Shown here piece by piece: positions 54,593-64,000 of a DNA stretch of 64,000 bases. Below the pieces are notes generated by a model that worked only from the letters and a program-made list of their open reading frames with translations, did no database searches and was not told the DNA's origin. Source of the stretch: Triangularia verruculosa (Eukaryota > Ascomycota > Sordariomycetes > Sordariales > Podosporaceae). Made by a program: the position numbers and the translations under genes. Each line of letters opens with the position of its first letter. Position 1 is the stretch's first letter. The stretch lies in contig MU863902.1 of the NCBI GenBank assembly GCA_033296885.1, positions 186,001-250,000 of the forward strand, given 5' to 3'.

Positions 54593-56748
54593 TCACACTG
54601 CACCCCCACCCGCTCTGTCACACAACGTCCCAGCCTGACTCAACACTTCCCAATCCTCCTCCTCCTCGTCATTTTTCCTCACCTCCCAATCCCCAGCCAA
54701 AGTCTCCCCATCCTCCTCCTCCCCCTCCTCTCCAACCTGCACCCCCGTAGCCGACACATTCCCATCCTTCTCCGTCAACAACTGAATCACCCCCTCCCTC
54801 CCCTCCCAAAGCTTCAACAACCCCCTCTTATCCCCTTCTTTCCCGCCCCGTCCGAACTCTACCAACGCCAGCTCCGGCCACCGCCCAAGCCACTCCAAAA
54901 ACAACTCCTCACCCACCTTCCGCTTCCCATTCTCACCCGCGAATCCACCCCCATACACCTCCCCCCGTCTTTTCTCCCCATCCTCCCTCTCAGCATACAT
55001 TCCCGCCACAATCTCCGCCAGCCTATCCTGATCAATCATCTCCCCCTTGTAGCAATCGCAACCATGGTACAGCTGCGGTGGGTGCTCATACGGGAAATCA
55101 ACCGGGTACTCACACGCCGACGGACCGATGAAGTACGGCATTACCCCACCGTTATGACACGGGCAGTCGTGATACCGCGTGTGAACGGTTTCTACTTTGT
55201 TTGTGTCGGGGTTGGTCCGGGTGGTGGTGGTGATGGGGTGGAACTTGATCTTTTCGCGCCAGCTGTGGGGGCTGTCGTCGATGTAATCCGGCTTGGGGAG
55301 GCGTGTGGGGGGCAGGATGCCCGGGTAGGCTAGTTCGATTCCCGGGGTGCAGAAGTTGAGGAGGTAGTTTAGGTAGAAGAGGAGGTGGGTTTGAGGGATG
55401 TTAGGGGAGGCGTGGTGGAAGAGGGTGGAGAGGAGGTGGGAGGCGCGGGTGGGCAGGGTGGACATGGAGCCGGCGGTTAGGAGGTTGGTGTAGATGTATT
55501 TGAAGAGGTGTGCAGGGGTGGGGAGGTTGGAGGGAGAGAGGGGAACAGTTGTGTCTATGGATTTAGCGTCTTCAAGGAGGATGGTCTGGTGGAAGGAGAT
55601 GACTTCCCGGAGGGGAACTTCGGGTTCTAGGCCCACTTTGCGGAAGACTTCGTTCATAGCGGTAGGATTGAGGAGGTCCGATGGTGTGGTGGTATGTTCT
55701 GATGGCTGGCTGACACCAAGGGCAGTAGCCAAAGAGCTGTTCTCGATTTTGAATGACCCGAGAACTGTGTCTGGGAGAGGCTTGAGGTCTGGGGGTTGAA
55801 ACCTTCCGAGAGCTTTGGGGCTTGTCCACAGCTTGACGCTGTAGTGCTTCCTCCAGATATCGGATTCGATGTTGAAAAAGAGCTTAAAGGTGTGGTACGT
55901 CAACTTCTGAACCGTGTCATGGTGGCCACCAACGGTGAAGTGGGAGAGGGCAATATGGACAAGCTGAACATGAAAGTAGGCTTTCGTTTCCGAGAATGGT
56001 TGCAGGCCCGAGTCCCCAGACGCCCTTATACGCATGAACTCCTGACGTAGTGCATCAAAACCTCGCTCGATGAACCAGCTCCTCCGCCTGGTTTCGCCCT
56101 CACGCAGATATCGCTGGACCATGGCAAAGGCCATGTTGAGATAGCGCTCGTGTTCAAATGGCTCCGGTGCTGTGTTGTTGCCAACCCCAAAGATTGACTT
56201 TGGAGCTTTACTGGGTGGCTCAAGCGGCTTGATGTCGGGCAAAACATAGTATCGCTGAAAGTAGTCCTGGCTTTGGAGATACACCGTATAGTACTCATCT
56301 ATCAGTTTGGGGTTGAGCAACTCCGGGCGGATTTCCCGCACCAAGATGAACGGTGGCGGGAAGCACCAGTTTGGGTCCCGGTACACGTTACTCGCTGGGT
56401 CGATGCCCTGTTTGACCTGGTAGAACCAAAACACTGTCTTTGTTCTGGACCGTATTAGTTTGTGATCAGACTTTGATGCCGTTCAAAACCTTACCGAGAC
56501 TCGGATTGATGCTGCAGTATGGATGTATGCTGCCTGGAATAATCCATCTTTGCTGCAAAGTCACTCGCTATTTCAACAAGACCTCGGTCTTCGTTTTCAG
56601 GAAGAAGCAGGGTCAGATAGACCATCTGAAGGTAGTCCTGGTGCCTCCATGGAGTGATCTTGCCGTCGATGAATCCATTCCAAATTTCGTTCACAGGTCG
56701 TGGGTCTTCCTCTATGGCCTCTGAACCCTGAGTCTTAGCAGGACGCAT
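54593..56748 (-). CDS. conserved fungal hypothetical, 701 aa
   Basis: Exons 56748-56495 and 56444-54593 join in frame (701 aa). ATG 56748 was chosen; upstream codons are open but offer no ATG. N-terminal part: EIWNGFIDGKITPWRHQDYLQMVYL, a helical short domain (about residues 20-44). The middle is rich in hydrophobic and aromatic residues (WCFPPPFILVREIRPELL, VQLVHIALSHFTVGGHHDTV, HTFKLFFNIESDIWRKHY). Near the C-terminus lies a Cys/His cluster (HDCPCHNGGVMP, CEYP, YHGCDCYKGE) that may bind zinc. It ends in an acidic low-complexity tail (EEGEEEDGETL, DEEEEDWEVLSQ). I do not recognise a catalytic family. It is 80 bp from, and convergent with, the DUF7708 gene. Confidence 0.8.
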
Positions 56749-57216
56749 GTTGTTCGAAATTGCGGCAGAGTAATGAAAATGGAGCAGTAGGTAGGTAGGT
56801 GACAAGATGTCACTCAGTAAGAGCCTTTATGCAGAATGAAAGAAAGAACAGATACGATGGTTGCGCGTCCTTTTGATGGTGTCTCATGCCACTACGCAAA
56901 GGATACCCAAACAGGAACAGGCCAACAAGGCTGCCTAGAACACCAACCCCTTGAAAATCGCACACTCACGATTGGCTAAGCGGCAGCCAAGCGGCTATAA
57001 GAAACCTCCCCCGGCCAAAGCCAGGTTCCCCAGAGTCCCGTAAAGACCCACAGTCAACGTCACTTGGTTTGTGAGGCTTGAGAGAATCGCGACTGGTAGA
57101 GAAGATGTGTCTTTGGTGAGGAAGCCGACAACGCGGGTGGCGACCCAGACCGGGTTTTCGTCAGACGTGTACGTGTTAGTCACCGGGGCATGCAGACATC
57201 AAAACGGAATGGATGC
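56749..57216. other. intergenic
   Basis: About 470 bp upstream of the hypothetical gene. GTAGGTAGGTAGG lies near 56791. A 62-codon minus-strand frame at 56995-57183 may be a remnant of the adjacent hydrolase relic but is not alignable by eye. Confidence 0.4.
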
Positions 57217-57605
57217 TCACACCAACGCAGTGTCCCGCTTGTCGTGAGAGAAGACGAAGATCACGGTGATGTTCAGAAGAACAAGTATACCCTTGAGGTC
57301 GGCGGCACTCGCGGCGGCACTGTAGTTGCCGTCTGGCGGAATGGATGAATCTCCGGCTCCGCGGTTATCGGGGGCGATGACGGTGAAGGATCGGCAAGGA
57401 TGGGGCGAGTCCATTGCCATGTCAAGCTGTATTAGGGGTTGCCGTGAATGAGTAACAAAGGGGCCCCGCTACTAGCATAGCGGAAGTGTGTCGATACATT
57501 CTGCAGAGCGACTCTCCCATGCGCCCAGTCATCCCACTTGGTAAGAGAGACAGCTGACCTTGCGAATAGAGTCGTTACCAGTGTAATGGCCGTTGATAGC
57601 TTCAT
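57217..57605 (-). pseudogene. secreted alpha/beta-hydrolase (epoxide-hydrolase-like) relic
   Basis: ATG 57605 opens a signal peptide (MKLSTAITLVTTLFARSAVS) and an alpha/beta-hydrolase start: THFRYASSGAPLLLIHGNP, with the HGNP oxyanion motif. A TAA then follows where relatives have Gln, and coding resumes with YSLTWQW. About 20 residues later the frame must shift by one base near 57391 to give SFTVIAPDNRGAGDSSIP, then YSAAASAADLKGIL and NITVIFVFSHDK, then a TGA. The catalytic Asp/His part is missing. TAA for CAA fits a C-to-T change. Clearly broken: stop, frameshift and 3' truncation. Confidence 0.8.
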
Positions 57606-58570
57606 TTTGTCGAGACTGTGAAGGGGTTGTTGGGACTGGTGGTGAAAGTAGGTATCAGAAAGAGAGAGTTGAGTTGTACGGGTGATATACCTACATATAC
57701 TCGAGAAGTATGGGTCAGCGGCTTGAAGCGATGATTAATGGACAATCTTAGTGTTTGCTATCGGTCATTGCTTACGCCCGAGTCTACACCCGACCATTTG
57801 CCTCCCAAGACGAAGCAGATGATGATCAGCAGTCGTGTGGCCGGTTGGCCGATGGGAGATATCTAGGTAGCTACATTGCATTTATAATTGTGTTGGCACA
57901 GGGTCGGCTAGGTAACTGCAATGAGATAGTTAGCGGTGCGGTTGGGGTCGAAAAGGGAACACGTGCTGAAGTGGACTGCTCCGACAGCCAATCGTGATTT
58001 GTCGGGACTGCTTTACCGCAAGACCGGGCCGACACCTGTCAGGCGATTCGGATAGTGTAAGAAGAATGCAACAGGCTGCACGATACCGACTGTCAGCACT
58101 TTGTTTCCGTGTCGAGGCCTGGTAGTGGGTGACGCGGGATGTCGAAGCATTGGCCACCGTCCAGCCTCAGCCTGTCGCTTGCTGCAGTTCAGCTGTCCCT
58201 TGTTGTCGATGGCTTCCGCTTTGAGACAGACGAGCACAACATCTTGGACTTGGCTTGCATTGCTTGCCATTGAACACCACGACAGCGAATGAAAAGAAAG
58301 AAAGGCGCATTCATCGCAGGCGGCAAACATGATGTCGCCCATGCATCAAGGCGCCAGAAGGATCCCTCCAGCAGCCATGTCGGTTTGTGATTCGTTCCAG
58401 AGCCAGCTGAAAGACGGTGCATTTTCCGGTCGATTATCGTCAAGTGAGGGGTTCGATGGATGGGCCACAGACATGGCTAGGGGGCTCCCCATAAGTCAAG
58501 AAGAAACCCCCGAGGTTGAGGTCTCGAAGCTGTCAATGAAGGCCATCGGCTTGCTCAAAGACACGACAAG
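57606..58570. other. intergenic, promoter of laccase gene
   Basis: About 965 bp between the relic and the multicopper oxidase gene. An ATG-started frame at 58329-58619 overlaps the start of the oxidase in another frame and has no domain, so I do not call it a gene. The interval likely carries the oxidase promoter. Confidence 0.45.
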
Positions 58571-60823
58571 ATGGGTTTCTTCAAGGATTGTCTTGATTTT
58601 CTCAGTTACGTTGCAGTGACGCCTTTCTCCTCCCTCGGTGGGATTCTCTCCCACCAGAAACCAGTCTTCAATCCTACCAGCCTCCGAACATATGGCGAGT
58701 CAGACTTTGCCAATGCCTATCGTCCTCAACTCAAGCCCCAGGACTGCTACTATCCTGGGCTCCGTGGAATTGGATACAAACCATGCAACGACATCTCCAG
58801 AACGTGCTGGCTGAGACGAAAGGGATACAAGGACTATGGTATCAACGATGACTGTCTGTTTCTCTCCCCCGATCTGTTCAACCATCATGAAACTAACAAT
58901 TTTTCAGACGAGGTTACTACCCCCATGGGCGTCACACGGGAGTACTGGCTGGAAGTCGATCGAGCTGATGTAAGCGCCATCTGTTAGAGACACCCTATCG
59001 CATGCTCCGCTGACCGAAACCACAGCTCAGACCCGATGGTCAGCCCAAAATCAATGGGGTTGCTCTCAACGGCACTTATCCCGGGCCCGCCATTGAGGCC
59101 TGCTGGGGTGATAATATTGTTGTTCATGTCAGAAACAAATATCGTGACAATGGAACAACCATTCATTGGCATGGTCTTCGTCAGCTGTACTCCAATGAAA
59201 TGGACGGTGTCAACGGTGTCACGCAATGTCCAATCGCTTATGGGGAAGAATACACCTACAGCTTTAGGGCAAGGCAATACGGACATACCTGGTATCACTC
59301 GCACTATTCTCTTCAATATCCCGATGGTGTTGCCGGTCCACTCATCATTCACGGGCCCGGCAGTGCTGAGTGGGACATTGACAATGGTCCTATTATGGTT
59401 TCCGACTGGCTCTACAACACTTCATTTGCTGCCTTCAACTGCGAGGCGTACGAATGCGGCACTGAGACTCCTCCCAAGGCGGACAATATTGTTGTCAATG
59501 GCATTGGTGCCTTCAAACAGCGCAATGGCAAGTGGACCGACAATTATTTCATGACTCTCTTCAAGCCTGGCAAAAAACATTTGCTTAGGCTTATCAACGG
59601 CTCTTCATCTTCAAGCTTTGTGTTTTCAATCGACAATCACACCATGACTGTTATCGCCAGTGACTTTGTTGCCATCAAGCCGTACACCACCAAGTCCCTT
59701 TTGCTGGGCATCGGTCTGTTACCCTTCCATTTTTGCTACGCAATGTGTTGTTAATGTTGCTGCAGGCCAAAGATACACCGTCGTCGTAGAAGCCAACCAA
59801 AAGCCAAGCAACTACTGGATGCGCACCACACCAGCAGCAGGCTGCAGCTCCTTCCGCAAGAATGAAAAGAAAGAGTTCACCCAGGTCAAAGAAACCACCT
59901 CCTTCATCGTCTACGAAGGCGCACCCTATGTTCCACACCCTGACAAGACCTCGGTCAAGAACCAAGGCGTGACAGACACTTGCATCGACGAATCCCACAT
60001 CAGCCAAGACAGATTGAAACCCATCGTCCCCTGGGAAGTCTCAAAGAAGCCCATCAACGACGTCTCTCGAGATTCCTTCACGGCAGGCTACGAGACGAAG
60101 GCCAACCCCAAACTCTACCCCCAGCTACCCTTCAAACACTGGCTGCTGGCGAATGGCTCCCACTCGCAGCCTCTTTGGGTGAATTTCAGTCAACCGACCA
60201 TCCTCGACCCGTTCCTCACCCGGACTTCTCATCCATCACTCGGTGTAAGCTTTCCCCGCTCCTTTTCCCTTTACCACCTACCCAGTAACAGCCACACTAA
60301 CCCCCCTGTGAAAAGTCGAACAATCCAACGGCTTCGTCTACCTCATCGTCGACGGCCAGTTCCTCTTCAACCCAAACCCCAACTTCACAAGCATCGCCAC
60401 CGGCCACCCGATCCACCTACACGGCTCCGATTTTGTTATCTTGAACCAAGACTGGAAGCCATATGACCCAGTCAAATCTCCCAAAGACTTCAAGTTCGAC
60501 AACCCTGCAAGAAGGGACACCGCCCTCCTGCCGAGCGGAGGGTATCTCGCGCTTGCGTTCAAGCCTGACAACCCGGGCGCCTGGCTGATGCATTGCCACA
60601 TTGCTTGGCATGCCAGCTCTGGTATGTCTTTTGCCTTTCCGTATATTTGATGGTGCAGTGGCTGACAGGATGGGTGATAACAGGGCTGGCACTACAGCTC
60701 GTGGTAAGGCCCAGAGAAATTCCGGATTTCAATGGTGACTTGTCGTACGTCGACAAGAAGTGTGAGGCTTGGAGAAAGTGGGACCGCCGAGATCCAATTG
60801 TACAGACTGATTCCGGGATTTGA
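58571..60823 (+). CDS. laccase-type multicopper oxidase (AA1)
   Basis: Oxidises phenolics with reduction of O2 to water. Exons 58571-58853, 58908-58969, 59026-59713, 59766-60242, 60316-60621, 60684-60823 join in frame (651 aa). Copper ligands are complete: TTIHWHG (His162, His164), TWYHSH (His206, His208), HPIHLHG, and HCHIAWH (His596, Cys597, His598, His602). The last four residues are DSGI, the C-terminal plug of ascomycete laccases, which normally enters the T2/T3 channel after processing. The N-terminus (MGFFKDCLDFLSYVAVTPFSSLGG) is a weak signal or anchor, so secretion is likely but the start is less sure. Two introns use the uncommon donor GTCTGT. It is convergent with the DUF1996-CBM1 gene, 224 bp away. 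Confidence 0.92.
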
Positions 60824-61047
60824 TCGTTTACCACGATACGGAACAGAGGGGCAAGTTTCAACAACGGGGCAACTCTTACGCGATATCTATGCAAGTTTGA
60901 ATGGTAATATCTGTGATGATTGTATGCAGATTTCTATGTTTTATGTACGACGCAAGGTGCTATTTACAGTGAATCTTCTTCTAACCCCCCTCAACCTCAC
61001 GATTAGACCCGCTCATGCATGCCAGGGCCCTATCTCACCTCCCCCGT

Positions 61048-62333
61048 TTACAAGCACTGAGAATACCACTGGTTCTGCGCCTGGCAAGTCGACCCGGAGG
61101 CACAAGCAGTGCACCCGCTCCAGCCCTGGCCCCCACATTGTGCCCATTTCTGCAGCGAGCAACCGCCGTTTCCAGGATTAGGCACGGGAGTAGGCTGAGT
61201 AGGAGTCTGGGTGTTGCCGCCACCGCCGTTACCAGGGTTGGGGTTGGAAACGCCAGGCTGAGGACCGGTAATCTCAACGTTACCCGGCAGGCGATTAAAA
61301 GGACCGTCAATGCTCTCGGCCACCTTCTGGTTCTGTCTGCACTGGTTGCCAGTACCGATGCTCTGGGTCTTGAGCTGGGGGCAGTAAAAGTCGCAGTTGG
61401 CGTCCATGGCGCGCTGGAGGGAGTCGCCCTTCCAGCCAAAGACGTAGTCACCGTGGGTGCCGTAGCCCGTGTAATCGCCATAAGACCAGACGAAGGGTTG
61501 GGAGTCGTCCTCGGGCCAGAGGCTGCGGTCGTTGAAGCGGCGGGTGTCCCAGAGGACCTCGAAGAAGAGCTGGGGAATGCGGACGGGGTGGGAGGCAGGG
61601 CAAGGGCCGCCGGATTCAAAGGTCCCGCTACTGGGGTACGCCACGTGGGAAGTGTGGTCGGGGGGATCGAGCGTCTTGCCGTCCCAGCAGGTTGGGAAGC
61701 GAACGTTGCTCATGATGCCTTCACGGCAAGGCTGCTTGGGCATGTCGGTGGTCTCGCCAGTGCGGGTCGAGAGGGTCTCGAGGCAGGTGAAGGTCATTTG
61801 GCGGTAGCGAGAGGCCTCGGCACGAGTGCGATACATGGGGTTACCGACTATCATGCGGAATCCGGGTTGGAATGCCGTGGGCTTGTGGCTTTGGTAGGTA
61901 GCCGTGTAGTACACGGTCATGCCACCGCCACGAGCGCCGTCGAAGTCGACGTTTGGCCGCTGCGGGACGCGGATCAAGGTGCCGTTGCGGGCACGGAAAT
62001 AAAGGATGGCGGTCCAGTAGTTGGAAAAATCCTCAGAGAATGTGCAGGTTGTGCAAGTGGCCTCCTCACCGATATTGTGTCGGTTAGGGTCCATGGTCAC
62101 GTTGAACATGTTGCCACCGACGATCTGGTGAACGTGAGGGGACTGGGAAGCGCCTGGGAAGACGAGGCTGTGATGATCTGTCAGCATGCGGCTCTATCAT
62201 GTTCAGCTTCAGCGGAGTCGTACGGATCGAGACGCTCAGTCACGAGCTCTGAGCAAGAGAATCGAAGAACGGCATGGACGCTCGGGGCGCCAGCCAACGC
62301 CACGACGGCGGCAAGGATGTTGCGGGAGTGCAT
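61048..62333 (-). CDS. DUF1996 secreted protein with C-terminal CBM1 (copy C)
   Basis: Exons 62333-62224 and 62167-61048 join in frame (409 aa). Signal peptide MHSRNILAAVVALAGAPSVHA, then VLRFSCSELVTERLDP, HVHQIVGGNMF, CTTCTFSEDFSNYWTAILYF, CWDGKTLDPPDHTSHV, CPASHPVRIPQ and YTGYGTHGDYVFGWKGDSLQ. A Gly/Asn/Pro/Thr linker (NPNPGNGGGGNTQTPTQP) leads to a family 1 carbohydrate-binding module of about 36 residues with the classic WAQCGGQGWSGCTAC core and four Cys (two disulfides), ending CL. The CBM1 targets it to cellulose, so the DUF1996 domain very likely acts on plant cell wall. It shares the post-LDP intron with copy A and lacks the terminal intron of A and B. Confidence 0.95.
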
Positions 62334-64000
62334 CTTGATCGTGACACTTGGTATATCCAACTTGAGGAGGTTCGATATCCTGTTTGCTCCTTGACCACTC
62401 ATCCAGACTTTTGACGTCCAGCAGGGCGATCAGCCATCTTATATCCTCTTCTGACCCATGGACCCTTCCAATCTTCCCCCCCGCTCTGTCTGTCAAGCAT
62501 ATGATTTCACTTCGCCGCTTTCTCCCCGCCCGAGGCATCCTGCCAATGAAGTCTGGTACTCGAGTTCTGGTTCACTGTCACGGCATGGCGTCCAGCATGA
62601 GGTGACAACGAACAATGGAAGCATCCGTGCTTCGGCGAGAATCCGACCAAGGTAGCGTTGGCTCTGGAACAAAAGAAGCCGAGAGTAAGTAGCTTTGTGG
62701 GGTCAGTTCGCTTTCGGCTGATCACGTTGTCGCAGTCAGATACATTAGCCGTCCTTCGACCAACAACAACAGCACGAGAGGCTCAGAAGTCAGAACCTTC
62801 TTTGGACCCCCAAGACATCAGGATGCGGGGGTACGGCGACAAGGGCTCGCTAGGGCGAAATCCGGGGTCGGGGCGGGTTCAACCAAGTTTCCCACGTGTC
62901 TCCCGCAGCTCGCATGTCGACTGCCGTGCTTTTTGGCCCTGAAAGCGGTAGCGATTCTCGTTAATGTTGTATTACGCCAGGATTCCACTATCCCGGTCAG
63001 GTCTTATTCGGCATAACGCGGCCCATACCTTCCACTTTGAGTCCGGAGTATCTTCCCCGCCCACGTCGACACTGCTGCGTACAACATAGTCCGTGTGGGC
63101 CTTTGCCCAGCGGTAGACGGCGTCTTAGTCGGTGACAGCTCAAATTCCCCGAATCACGAGTAGAGAAATGCACGCTAGAAATGTGCTGGTCGACTGAGGC
63201 TTGGTATCATCGCGCTGAGAGTGAGGTGTTGCTGCCCATGATGTCCAGCGTCTATTCAGGCTTTTTGCCCGTGGCAACCTTGTAAGGCAACAGGAACAGA
63301 AGCCACTCGTCTCGGCAGCTGCCACAGTAGCTGTTGTTGTTCCTAGAACATCTCTCGAAGGCGGCTGGGAAGCAGAAAACGCAGGCTCGCGCGAGGACCG
63401 TCACCCAACAACGTGGGCATGAGGCAGGGGATGCGGATAAATTCACAATACCGACGCTGGAATGCCACTGAAACCCAGGTGATGGTGTATTTGCTGTTTT
63501 ACATAAGGTAGCCCATGTGACAATGTATTGAGTCGCCGGGCGCCTACATAGCTGTTGGCACACCCGTGTGGCCTATCAGGCTTCCTGGTACTGTCCCTTG
63601 GCAAACGACAAAATCCGGGCTACAATGAGCTTGGAGTTGATGATGGGATCTGGCGGTTATTTACACATATTGCCTCGAGATGAAGCGTTCCTGCAGAGAA
63701 CAATCAAACATTTTCCAGAACTTCGCTGGGTATCGCGGATGAAACCTCCGTCGATCCTTGATATTGCGGTAATATACGTATTCCGGGTTCGGCGTCTTCT
63801 CTTCTTTGAATGATGACGGCGTGGCTGGAAGTGTGGTGGGTATTCATTAGTAGAGATCGGAGTTATCGGCTCGTTTGGCGAACTGTCATCTTGAGCTGCG
63901 TGGGATACCATGCACGAAAAGACATGATGCCCTCCGCCCGACGCTAGGCTTCAGCTTGCAAACATCAACCGTAAGCGAAGGCGGCGGGACTGACTCCTTC
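62334..64000. other. intergenic, no gene recognised
   Basis: About 1.7 kb to the window end. Only short frames without domains, splice support or Kozak context were seen. It starts with the promoter of the DUF1996-CBM1 gene. Confidence 0.45.

Noticed and set aside
58329..58619. 96-codon plus-strand frame overlapping the laccase start
   Set aside because: Different frame from the oxidase, no domain; likely chance.
63252..63911. Short minus-strand frames near the window end
   Set aside because: No domain, no splice support and no start context.
1..64000. CRISPR arrays, bacterial promoters, ribosome binding sites, transposase genes
   Set aside because: The DNA is fungal nuclear; no array of spaced repeats and no transposase or reverse transcriptase frame was seen.

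Overview
The window is nuclear DNA of a filamentous ascomycete. Genes carry short introns (about 45-130 bp) with GT..AG ends, intergenic spacers are 0.3-3 kb, and the content is typical of Pezizomycotina: an AA9 LPMO, DUF1996 secreted proteins (one with a CBM1), an ascomycete laccase with a C-terminal DSGI plug, F-box proteins, and DUF7708/STAND-like genes. The spacers repeatedly carry GGTAGGTACCT-like low-complexity runs. My inference is a saprotrophic Sordariomycete, perhaps Sordariales; the species cannot be fixed from this sequence alone.

Layout. 1-0.9 kb: 5' part of a Ser/Arg/Tyr-rich protein leaving the window. 4.2-15.6 kb: a set of polysaccharide genes: UDP-glucose 6-dehydrogenase, a GH12 glucanase with a hydrophobic C-terminal tail, a cellulose-synthase-like GT2, and an AA9 LPMO. 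16-27.8 kb: C2H2 zinc-finger protein, F-box protein, bacterial-type flavin monooxygenase, YdeI/OmdA-like protein, small secreted protein, an intron-containing tRNA gene, a wax-synthase/MBOAT-like acyltransferase and a SEC11-like signal peptidase. 29-39.3 kb: a zinc-ribbon fungal protein with a probable one-base frameshift, then two DUF1996 secreted proteins flanking a head-to-head pair of a gasdermin-like protein and a TPR-CHAT protease. 39.9-45.4 kb: multi-pass membrane protein, methyltransferase, nickel/cobalt transporter. 46-47.6 kb: broken F-box gene. 49-56.7 kb: AAA+ ATPase, DUF7708 protein and a large hypothetical protein. 57-62.3 kb: alpha/beta-hydrolase relic, laccase-type multicopper oxidase, and a DUF1996-CBM1 protein convergent with it. 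The last 1.7 kb shows nothing recognisable.

How the genes fit together. Two groups stand out. The first (4-16 kb) looks like a fungal counterpart of a bacterial cellulose-type operon: sugar-nucleotide supply, membrane synthase, glucanase, and an oxidative enzyme. The second (33-37.7 kb) pairs a predicted pore-forming protein with a predicted caspase-like protease across a 280 bp shared promoter, the expected layout of a regulated cell-death or immunity module. Three DUF1996 paralogues within 31 kb, one fused to a cellulose-binding module, point to an uncharacterised secreted family acting on plant or fungal cell wall. Exon coordinates were derived by hand from splice-site and reading-frame consistency; no transcript or database evidence was available.
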